Shown: in pieces, positions 49,692 through 60,114 of the stretch
How positions within the stretch are numbered: the stretch's first letter is position 1
Layout: every line of letters begins with the position of its first letter
Origin: Sphagnum compactum
Lineage: Eukaryota > Bryophyta > Sphagnopsida > Sphagnales
Reading direction: 5' to 3'
Length of the DNA: 64,000 nucleotides
Assembly: GCA_965153455.1 (NCBI GenBank)
Contig: OZ234496.1
Span: forward strand, 5,837,207 to 5,901,206
Position numbers and translations under genes: made by a program
Notes under the pieces: model-generated
Told to the model about the DNA's origin: nothing
The model's database searches: none
The model's input: only the letters and a program-made list of their open reading frames with translations

Positions 49692-52096
49692 TGTGCAACA
49701 AATGATGCTACCTCTAGATTGTCCACTTTGCATTATATTCAATGGGATCAATTTTTGTGGTATTAGTTTAAGGTGTATGTGTTATAAGCTTGGCAAAGCT
49801 CAATATATGATCATGTGTGAATAATGCAAACTAGTAATTATCCTATGTAACCATGTGAATATTATTGTAAATATATGTGCAATGTTTAAAATATATGCAT
49901 GTAATTTGCCAACCAAATTTACTTCAAACTAAAACTAGTTTCAATGGGCATATTTAACCTTAGACAATAAAATGTGTAAAAGACATTTAACAACTATTTT
50001 AACACTCATTAATGTCCAATTTCAGTATAACTAAAATTGAATTAAAACTTTTGGACTATATTCAATATCAAATCCAACAACTTAAGACTATTGATATTGA
50101 AATTATTGAAATCAATGAAGTTTTAAATCTTGATTTGGCTAAGTCCTCTGGTGGATGATGGCCAGTCCACCTACAAGTTGGACAAAAAAAACCCTGGATT
50201 TAATTGTTGTGCCACATGCAAAAAGTGAGTGATCCATGATATAGCATGCCTAGTAACCCAAAAACTTGGCATGCCAACTTCAAATTGGGGTTTTCAAAAA
50301 ATTTGTTGTTGAGGAGGTATCTGAGCAACAACCCCTGATGTTTTAGTTTCTTGGGCCAGTTCAAAACTTTATCCTACTGTCTCAGTAGGTAGAGTGCACT
50401 TGGTGAGTGAGATTTCTCACACATCAAAATACCTTTTGCTGTCCCAACAGTCTCTTTGATCAAAAAGCTTTTTGTTGTGGTAACTTATTTCTGGATTTTA
50501 AAATATATTTAGTATATATTAGTCAGACGTAACACAGTGAGAATGATCCAAAGGGGTAGGCCGAAGAGAATGCCAACGTGCTGAGCCCTGCAAGATAAGT
50601 GGGTTATGCCTTGTGAGGTTCTTCTCCTGCTAGGAGATTTTGGGGCAGGTTTCTTGTGACCTTCACAAGTGTCTTATTAAAACAGGGCGCTGCTGGGCAT
50701 GCTCAGAGGTTTCAAATACCACCCGGAACCAAACATTGTAGTAGAGAAGAAAAACCTGATAGCCTGTGGTTCCCAGGTCGGAGGTGTATACGCACAACAA
50801 GTACTAGAAATTCAGTGCAGTCTGGGAATTGCATTATTATATGGTCAAGTTTGTCAACACAATTTGCTGTCATTCTGGACGATGTTGTTGGAGGACAGGG
50901 AATCAAACTTGAGTTTCAACACGCTTTTATTTTTGTACTCTTCCCACTCGACCAAATGAGCTTGGCAATTTTAATATTCCTTTGTCTTGCTGTCTGCAGA
51001 ATGTTGAGTGCTCTTATGTTGATTGATTTGAGGCAAAACCTTTGAACACTTGTGAACTCCATCCTTTGCAGCTGATATCATTTATTATCAAAAGAATTAA
51101 CATGGTCTCATGATTCGCCCAGTGTTCTTTTAAGGAGTTTTTGCTTGTAGCCAATATGGCCATCATTCCTAAGAAGATTCAATCAAATCTGGTTATAAAC
51201 CTGATATGAAGTACAAATATTTAATTTTTTTTGGCTATTGATTGAAAACCAAACACAAAAGTCTGTTGATTATTACTTTTGGCTTTTAAAAATGTCTAAA
51301 CTCACTTCACTTTTGACTTTTTAATTTCACTTTCTGGCTAAGTTTTGCCCCCAAAAAAAAAGGCTGAGACTCTCATTGATACTACATCTCACCAACTTCA
51401 TTTATTAAAGTTATCCGTAAAGTAAGGAAAATATAGACCAGAACCCTGAGTTTAGTCAGAAACGCGGTGTGATTTGTTTTTTAATCCTTAGAAAACACTA
51501 CATTACAATTTAATAATCAAGGTGTGAAACTCAGAAAACCATCAATTTTGTGATAAACTGAGTTCATCTCCTCTTCATCGCCCGTCTTTCCTTTTGCTTG
51601 AGCATCTCCACTGCTGCTATATATTTTCATTGCTCTTACATGTACTGCTACTATAATTACTCTCGAACCTTGTGCACTAAATGCTGAGTTTCAACACAGA
51701 TTTAATAAAATTTCATTACATTGTGGATACACTGATTTGAGGTTGAAAGAGGGGTTTGGGGGCGTGAAAGGAGGCCCAAAGACAGGGTGACTGGACGGAT
51801 ATCTTTATTATATATCTGGTTCTACAGAATTGGACAACTTTGATCATCAAGCTGCTCTAGCCGGTGGTAAGTTACTAGTTAGTCATAATCAGGACATGAT
51901 CCTTGATTTGAAACGCTAATCCTCAAATTAATCACTGACTTTTTGAATACGTAGTAGTTCAAAACTAGCAACTTCATTTTGCAATTTGTAGCCAAAAAAA
52001 TAAATCTGCAAGTTTGCAATCTACCCAAATGTGTGCAATGAATGATCGATCAACGGGATTTAATTTATTTGCTGAGGTGATTTATACATCAATATG
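49692..52096. other. Intergenic DNA upstream of the ABCG gene
   Basis: 49692-50370 is AT-rich with nothing recognised. At 50373-50430 there is a hairpin (CCTACTG/CAGTAGG) and a tRNA A-box-like sequence. An open plus frame at 50656-51045 (overlapping frames on both strands) is comparatively GC-rich but matches no family. 51050-52096 has no gene. Confidence 0.35.
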
Positions 52097-52493
52097 CAGA
52101 GGAAGTAATAGTACACCTAATTTTCGAATTGCACTGATGAAGAAATCCAAAACAAGAGATAATAGGTTAGTACTAAGATTTGCTGTAATGTAATAGAAAT
52201 ATATCAATATTCCAACCTTCTGTCATTTTGATCGTCACTGGTGGCGAGAAGCATTGCAGAGCCCAAGTACGTAATAGTCCTAATCTGAGTCCTAAATGAT
52301 TAATGCATGAATATGTGGAGGGATTCCTTGTCTACCTAATTTCGGAAATTCACAGATGAAAAAATTCAGAACTAGAGATAATAAGTTAGTTCTAAGCTTC
52401 GCAATATTTTAGTAGTAGTATATTATTATTATTATTCCTACTATGTCAGTCGATCGTCAGTGGTAGTGCGGAGCATTGCAGAGCCCAAGTAAG
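52097..52493. repeat. Diverged duplication in the ABCG 5' flank
   Basis: Two copies about 220 bp apart (roughly 52097-52270 and 52316-52493) share ACCTAATTTTCG..ATT, ACAGATGAA, AGAGATAATA(G/A)GTTAGT, GATCGTCA.TGGT and GCATTGCAGAGCCCAAGTA (52251 and 52473). They are in direct orientation, upstream of the ABCG transporter gene. Confidence 0.8.
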
Positions 52494-53068
52494 CTCAGTC
52501 CAAAGCTCTGCAGTCTTAATTAAGTAAAGCTACAATGGAAGGTGTGGAGCAGAAAGGGAAAGCTACAATTGAGAGTTATTGTTGCTAGACCAAGGTATTA
52601 GTATTAACATGGTTTATTTCAATGGAATAAACATTGGGCTGCTTTACTACTACAGTAGCTGCAATCAAACAGTCATGGGTGGGAACAAATTTGCTGGAAT
52701 TGCACATGGCAGCGGCGTGACAAGCTGAATACATTGTCTAGACTTTAGACTTCTGCTGCAAAGTACTTTAGGGCTATATGAGTTTGGAGTGAGTAGGAGG
52801 GAGGCAGGCAGGCATCATAATATGTATGGAAAGATTTAGCAGTCAGTAGTGTGTTGAGAGTCATTTGCTCTCTCAGCTGCGTCCTTTGTGTGAAGGAATC
52901 ACACCAGTTTTTTTGCTTGTTGCAATATACGTAGATCTTGAAACTTCCTGATCTTGACAACTTTTGTTGAAAGATTTTTGTAACAAGGAAGTTTCTCCTG
53001 GTTATTGCCCTGAGAACTGGCGACCCCAAAAATATATATATATATATATATATATTAGGCCTACTACC
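52494..53068 (+). promoter_or_regulatory. ABCG 5' flank and probable 5' UTR
   Basis: This stretch should contain the promoter and 5' untranslated region of the ABCG gene. A perfect (TA)n tract lies at 53032-53055, only 13 bp before the ATG. The frame upstream of the ATG is open but contains no ATG, so translation is expected to start at 53069. No TATA box could be assigned with confidence. Confidence 0.4.
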
Positions 53069-56000
53069 ATGGTGTTCAAGAGTAATGGGTCTCAGGCAGA
53101 TGATGCTGCTGCAGCTGCAGCTAGAGAATCGGTGCAGCATGCAGCAGCAGCACCTGCTGCCAGTCATATTGGTGTGCCCATGAGCCCATTGAGCGAGGTG
53201 CTATGGAGGGGCAAAGGTTTTATGAAGCCTGGTAACGAGGGTCATAATAATACTTATGGAGAAGTGCTGGGTGCAGCAGCTATGCTCACATGGAAGGATC
53301 TGTGTGTCACTGTCGTTGGAGGAGGTCAAACCATATTACAAAGCATCTCAGGTACACACCAGCAGCTACAAGCTTCAGGAGCATCATGCAATCTTCTTCT
53401 TCTTCTTTTTAGTCAAGTTTTTTTCTTGGTTTTGTTATAGTACGCTGATCTCCTCAACACGGCAGGCAGACTCAGCGAGAAAGCAACTGCTGCAGAAAGA
53501 AAAAACAGAGAAACCCTCGTTCCCAATCCCTGTCATTTGAATGCTTTGTTCGCAGCCCAATATTTTGTTTCACTCCTGGAAAGAAGAAGTTCTGACCTTT
53601 GTGATCTTCTTCCAATGTGGCTTACATTCCCAGAAAGGAGCTCTCCACTCCATACATTCTGCATGTGATACCGTCGGTGATCAATCTGCAACTTGAATTC
53701 TTTCGTTGCAGGATATGCGGAACCGGGGTCGATCATGGCTATCATGGGACCGAGTGGGTCTGGGAAATCCACATTGCTTGATGTTCTCGCTGGTAAAAAA
53801 AGACCTCTTTTCTCACTAAACTTCTTTGGCTCCTTAGAAAGTTCAAACTGTTCTTCATTGGATCATGTGCAGCAAACACATCGACTTTTGTTTCTTTAGA
53901 AGGTTGCCCACTGTTGTTCAAACTGCACAGACAACGAACACCATTTCTGGTTCTAATCTGGCAACATGTGTAGAATGACATGAGGAACCTCAAGAGTTTC
54001 TAACGGCTGCTTTCTTTCTCATATTGATGTGGTGAGCTCATGTGTTGCTGTTGTTTGTCACAGGTAGACTATCTAAGAACACTGTACACAGTGGAGAAAT
54101 TTTGCTCAATGGACACAGGAAAAACACCTTGTGCTATGGAACTGCGGTAATATGCTCTAGAAACTCTCTTGATTCTCTGCCATGGTTTCTTGGGTTTCTG
54201 CATAGTCGAAGGATCTCTCTTTTGTAGCACTGATGCCTGCCCAGGGAGCAAGGAGCTGTATTTCATGTGCTTGTCTCTCTCAAAAGTTTTTTTCCTCGGG
54301 ATTTTCTCAGCTCCAGGATCACTAACTTGTTTTTTTTCCTTCTTCTGCTTCTTGTGTTTGTTGATGGATGTATAGGCATATGTGACACAATCAGATGATC
54401 TGATTGCAACACTGACAGTGCATGAGTATCTGCACTTCTCTGCAAATCTGCGCTTGCCTTCTTCCATTTCAAGGGCTGAGAAGAAAGTGATCGTTGACAC
54501 CACTATGCATGAGATGGGTTTGCATGAATGTGCCAATATTCATGTGGGTAATTGGCACTTGAGGGGACTGAGTGGGGGTGAGAAACGCCGCCTCAGCATT
54601 GCTCTTGAGATTCTGACTCGCCCTCGTTTGCTCTTTCTTGATGAACCAACCAGCGGTTTGGACAGGTGGGTTGTTGTACTAAAGCCAGTAGGGAAAAAGC
54701 TCTTCCACATTCACAATCTCAGATTAGGGTTTAATCATAATCTTCAAGGAGATTCTTTCTTTGGCAATCTCAATCTCAGATTAGGGACTAATCAATTTAC
54801 AAGGAGATTGTCTCTTGGTGTTCTCAATCTCAGATTAGGGTTTAATCAATCTGCAAGGAGATTGTCTCTTGGCATTCCCAATTTCATATTAGTGTTTAAT
54901 CAATCTGCAAACTCTTATGTCTGGAACTTTTCTACATTCTCAGCTGCTTCTCTTCCTGATTCGCATGGAACTAATTGACTGCTTAGGACTGGAGTTTCTG
55001 GAAATTAAGCATCAGAGATGGGGTTTATGGCCAACATAGCTCCAAAGGGTGAAAAGACTCTGGAGTTTGATCAGTTATCATGTGGTGGCAGGCATAGGTG
55101 TTTCATTCTCCTTCTTTGGAAAACAAGGAAGCATTTGAGTTTTCTGGATTTTAATTTGTCAATGAAATTGACAGTGCAGTGCTTCAGCTTTTTTTGTGGT
55201 GTCAACATTGAGGAATTTAGCCAGGGATGGGAGAACAATCATGGCATCTGTCCATCAACCAAGCAGTGAAGTGTTTGAGCTTTTTGACGATCTGACACTG
55301 CTCTCAGGTGGGCGATGCATGTACTTTGGGAAGGCTACAGATGCTCCTCAGGTATATACTCTCAATTCATAAAATTGTAATTACCACAGCTCAAGAGCAT
55401 CTTGAACTGTGACAAAAATTGTTATGGAATGAATATATGCATCACAAACATAGAAGATTTGACTGCCATGGCTGTTCTCAAAGGATTTAATCTTGTGGTG
55501 AGAATGTACGATGCTCAGATGAATATGATCATGAGCAAAGCATGAATTGTTTTTGCAGCATTTTGCAGCAGCTGGTTTTCCCTGCCCTGCACTCAAAAAC
55601 CCATCAGACCACTATTTACGAGCTATGAATGCTGACTTTGATCTTCTCAAGAGTACTCTCCATGGCTCTTCCACTTGTACAGTAAGTGTTAGCCTAGTTG
55701 ACAATATATGACGATGAGAGGAGCTTTTGATTGATTTCTTATTTCTCTTGTTCTGTTGCATTATATCCCTATGCACTCACTTTTGATCTGTCTGTTAGTC
55801 ATCCCCAAAAATGCATCAATGATTTTTCTTTGTCCTGTGGAGACTGGACTGAGTCCCAGACAGAACAAACATATGCTGGCTTCTCCATGTGTTTGACACA
55901 ATCATGAGTTTTTTATTGTTCATTGAGCAGGATCTGGAGTCTAGTATGGACCCACTGGACAGGATGACCACTAAGGAGGTGGTGGGGATACTGGCAGAAG

Positions 56001-57984
56001 TGTACCAGAAGAGTGACTATGCAACAGCAGCAATGTCAAGGATTCAGCAGGCTGCAGAAACTGTATCTCACTGTTCTCATCCTCTATGCCCAGCTGTGAC
56101 ATATGAATTAAAACCTAATGATTGTGTAGGGTTTGTGTACATTTAATTTTTATTCAAGGTTTGGCATTGACCCAAAGTGGGATTGCAATGTGATTGTCCA
56201 GGAAGGGATGGTGCTCAAGTCTATTGGAAGCCATGCAAGCTTTTTCACACAATGTTGGATCTTGACTCAACGTTCACTCATGAACATGAACAGAGACATT
56301 GGATATTACTGGCTCCGTTCCATTATTTACATCCTGCTTTCTCTTTGCCTCGGTTCTGTGTACTGGAGGGTTGGCTTCAAGTACAGCTCCATCTTGGTAA
56401 TTGTTTCATGGACTTGAACCAGTTTCTATGGGATCTGGTCATTCACTCAGCATCTGGAAAATTACCACCTTCCAATCTGTTATAGCAATTTTTAATTAGC
56501 TGGTTACTGGTGATTCCTAGGCTATCTAGAGGCAAATTATCTGCATCTCTGATGGCTAACTCAAAACAGTTGGCAAAAATCTGCAAATGTGTATAATTGT
56601 TTATGTTACTGATGAAGTGGGTGGTGAAATCTGCAGGGAAGAGCTGGATGTATAGCCTTTATTGCAGGGTTCTTGACATTCATGTCCATAGGAAGCTTCT
56701 CGTCATTTGTTGAGGACATGAAGGTGATGACACTGGCTGTTCGTTTCTTCCAAACCCAAATTTCTTTTAGTCTTTGAGAGTTCTTCTCATATGTCGGTGA
56801 GGATGGATATTGTTTTTTTCAGGCAGTGTATTTTCAAACTAGATGATATATATACTTGCATGCTTTAGGGTGTCCTACTTTCTTGCAGGAAGTGATTTAA
56901 CTCAAATTCAACCTAATTTAACAATTTCTCTGCATGATTCTAGGTTTCTTTCCTCTAGCAGCAGGCATGACTGCCTCATTTTGAATTCAAGAGGGGTGAG
57001 AAGGTTGTCACTATAGGTATTGCCTGAAATATGTGCTATTTTGCAGGTGTTCTCAAGAGAGAGAATGAATGGACACTATGGAGTGGCAGTGTTTGTGATT
57101 AGCAACACCCTTTCATCATTGCCTTACATCTTCCTCATGGCACTAATTTCAGGCTCCATAGTGTATGTGATGGTTCAGCTGCATCATGGAATTGAACATT
57201 ACATATACTTTATTCTCTGCCTGTTTGCGGAGCTAGCATGTGCAGACAGCCTAATGATGGCAGTTGCCACTATATGTCCCACTTTCCTTGTTGGCATACT
57301 AGTGGGGTCATGCATTCAGGTACAATGCAGACCAAGTTCTCTTTCACATTTACTTGTGTATCTCATCCTCCATCTGCAGAATCGCAGCTTAGAGTTTGTT
57401 GCTAGTGAGGAAGTAGAAGGTTATGAAAAGCTGTAGCTTCAGTTTCTGAATTTGATGTCCAATGAATGCATGCGCAGGGGATTTACATGCTGGTAGGTGG
57501 ATTTTTCCGCTTGCCCAAGGATCTGCCAAGACCTGTTTGGCATTATCCAGTGTCATACTTAGGTTTCCATATGTATGGACTCCAGGTAAAAAAATTTAGC
57601 AACTTCACTTTCACAACATCCTGCTCTGGCATGTGTTTTTGTCAATATCTATGCAGAACTCCAAGCAACAGATAAAAGATTCATCATGTTGGTATTTGAG
57701 TGCAGGGGATGTTCAAGAATGATTTTCTGGGGCTCACATTCGGCAGCTTTATTCTAAATGGAAAGGCCATTACTCCAGTGATACCTGGATCTTATGTGGT
57801 GGAAAACATGTATGGCATCCAAACCAGTCGAGGGAAATGGGCAGACCTGGGCATACTGTTCGGCATGATTCTTGTGTACAGACTCCTGTTCTTCATTTGC
57901 ATCAAACTGAATGAAGACTTGCAACCACGGGTTCGTGCCTATCTGATGCGATATCGTACTGCAAAGAAGATCAACAACAAGTAG
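53069..57984 (+). CDS. ABCG: ABCG half-transporter (ABCG11/12/15-like)
   Basis: Twelve exons: 53069-53351, 53712-53792, 54064-54146, 54376-54665, 55180-55351, 55559-55681, 55931-56062, 56202-56396, 56637-56723, 57047-57319, 57478-57585, 57706-57984. All introns are GT-AG; the total is 2106 nt (701 residues), the usual size for this group. The nucleotide-binding domain comes first: Walker [10 protein letters not shown] (107-115), Q-loop Gln154, signature LSGGEKRR (214-221), Walker B RLLFLDE (233-239), H-loop His271. The membrane domain has about six spans (near 424-443, 457-475, 495-523, 533-551, 556-580, 656-677). Exons 8-12 match the plant white-brown complex lipid exporters ABCG11, ABCG12 and ABCG15, which dimerise in the plasma membrane and export cuticular or pollen-wall lipids; the substrate is inferred. 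The exon 7/8 junction uses a weak acceptor at 56201; another at 56158 would break frame. Confidence 0.95.
54714..54910. repeat. 54-bp minisatellite in ABCG intron 4
   Basis: Four copies start at 54714 (57 bp, with a 3-bp addition), 54771, 54825 and 54879 (partial). The unit contains CAATCTCAGATTAGGGTTTA, then ATCAATCTGCAAGGAGATTG and TCTCTTGG. All are inside the fourth intron (54666-55179). Because 54 and 57 are multiples of three, the frame of exon 4 stays open through the array to 54978. Confidence 0.92.
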
Positions 57985-59571
57985 TCTGATTTACATGGTT
58001 GCAGCTGCTTGCCATTACTTCCTCACACCCTCTCCCAGTCAGTCCCCCAACCATTTTTGAATTCCTTGCATGCATGCAAGATTTGACCTTGAATCTGCTG
58101 CATGTCACCAATTCACCATATCAATTGTTTGGAGGGTTAATCTCTCAGCTTCCAAACACAGGCTGTTATTTGTTTCGTGAAGCATCGAGAAGCTGGCATT
58201 GTACAGTATTGAGACTAAATGATGTTGACCCTCTGCCCCAACCTATAATCCTCTGATTTTTGAGGAAGACATGACTCAAGAAACCATAGTTTTTCTTGGA
58301 GCTGTGACTTCATTCTAAGCGCCTGTCAACAGGAGAAGCCATTACTTGACAGTCAAATGGGAGCTTTAGAAAAATTGCCCAAGCATTCTGGAGCGAAAGC
58401 TCTACAAAAAGTCTCAAATATATTGGATCACTTGGATTGAAATGCCATCCTGCTGTCCTTTGATTACATTGTGAACAGTACCACTCATTTTCTTTGTGGT
58501 AAACTTAGTTGATCACTGCTTATACCCTAAATAGAGAACATTTTTAGCAAGTCTTCTGCCTCCTTGAATGCCCATTACATCTCTAAACCTTTTGTACAAT
58601 GCTTCTCATGTCATTTGCACAATAATCTATACACATCAACTACATTATTCAAACTGCAACTTGATTCATATGCAATAAAAAGAAATCTCAAAAGAAAAAC
58701 TTCTTGACAACTGGTTTGCTTGTGAAGAGAGTTGGGGGTAACAACAAGTGATCCATTATGCAATGTTTGTGTATATATGTGTTTTTTGAAATTTTGTACT
58801 TACGTTCATTTGACAGATTAAAATTGATATACCTCCCCAACACTAGTTGCCACATGATCATTCACCGCATAGTGTTTTTGAGTGGATTGTAGACTTTTAA
58901 AAAGATTACTCCTATAGTTGACAACCTATGTCTAAATGTGGTGAATATCTCTTTATTTCTTTTTTCTTTATAATGGCAGAAAACAACCTCAAAAACTAAG
59001 GTAAGGGAAGGGTAGTGTCTTTGTTACATAGGATAAATGTTACATGAACAAGGCCATGATGATGCACTTTGGCAAATCGTATGCTAAAATAACCCAAAGT
59101 CTAACCTTGAAAACAATGAATTGTTTAGCTTATAGATTTTTAGCAAATCAGAGTAATTATCAGGCGCTTGCGATTAAATCACTTAACACCCATCTCCTTG
59201 CACAACTTGCTTCATGCTACTAGTGATGGGTTTAGGTCCTAGGTTTCATGTGTTCTCCTCTTAAGGGCTCCCCATTGTGCGTTCTGCACTTTGTGGTGTG
59301 GTCTTCTGTTTGGACTTTTAGTCCTTTCTGTTTTCTTCTCTTGTTCCCTTGCCGGGTGTTCCTTCCTTCCTTCCTTTATTTATTTATTTACTTAACACCC
59401 ATTTTGTATTTCCTTAGAAATCAGTGCAAGCTTGGCTATAGAGATATTTTAGATACCGTACTCAGATTTTTTTCTCATTTTGTTGTAGTGGAATTTTGAG
59501 GTACAATAAAGAGTAGATAGAAATGCAAGCCCATCTCTTTTGGTTTTTTTTCTAGCAGAGAAGTCACTACT
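57985..59571. other. ABCG 3' flank and intergenic DNA
   Basis: The ABCG 3' untranslated region begins here. An AATAAA lies near 58675, though whether it is used is unknown. A CCTT/TTTA microsatellite is at about 59358-59393. No gene recognised. Confidence 0.4.
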
Positions 59572-60114
59572 ATGAGGTTCCTAGGCAGTAACCTCCTCCA
59601 CCCAAGGGACCCAGACCGTGGTTACCTAGGCGGTATGCCGCCGTGCTCGGCCTGCTCACCAGGGGGAAGCCTCTTGGGCTGGGAAGGGAAGCTCTGCTCC
59701 TCCATCCCTGTGTGCGCACACACGCACATAACTGTCTGCGTTGCATCTGCTCCTGTTGCAGCTCTTGGTTGTTTGCAATACGGATTTTGATGGTGGAAGA
59801 GATTCCGGTTTCAGCTTACTACTGTGTTGGTTGATGAAATGGTGGAGAGAAGAGGGAGAGATGGTGTGATGAAGCCCTCGGGGAACAGTATTACTTTTGG
59901 GAGAGAGCGTTTGTGGAGAGATTGGTGTAGTAATGGGTTTTTGTGGGAGTGACGAAGAGAAGAAAGAAGGACAACCAGTGTGTTGCAGAGAAAGTGTTGG
60001 ATACATACAGCTGCGAAAGGGGATGGAGGAGGAAGAGGAAGAGGAGGAGTGAGGTGTGTGAGACGGTGTGAGAGACGGCCTGGTGGAGGGCTCAGGCGAT
60101 AGGGAGAGAGGTTA
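59572..60114 (+). promoter_or_regulatory. 5' flank and probable 5' UTR of the ankyrin-like gene
   Basis: A GC-rich block (59572-59760) is followed by a strongly purine-rich plus strand (59830-60114), including GGA/GAA repeats at 60016-60053. GAGA-type purine tracts are common in plant 5' untranslated regions. An in-frame stop at 60100-60102 precedes the ATG at 60115 and fixes the start. Long open frames on the minus strand here reflect base composition only. Confidence 0.45.

Noticed and set aside
50656-51045. 129-residue plus frame as a gene
   Set aside because: Overlapping open frames exist on the same and the opposite strand, no start or splice context is convincing and no family is recognised.
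52964-53068. N-terminal extension of the ABCG protein through the TA tract
   Set aside because: The open frame upstream has no ATG (it begins at TTG), and the encoded Ile-Tyr run reflects the microsatellite. The ATG at 53069 is used instead.
59656-60006. 116-residue minus-strand frame
   Set aside because: It is antisense to the purine-rich 5' flank of the ankyrin-like gene, and Pro/Ser/Thr richness follows from base composition.
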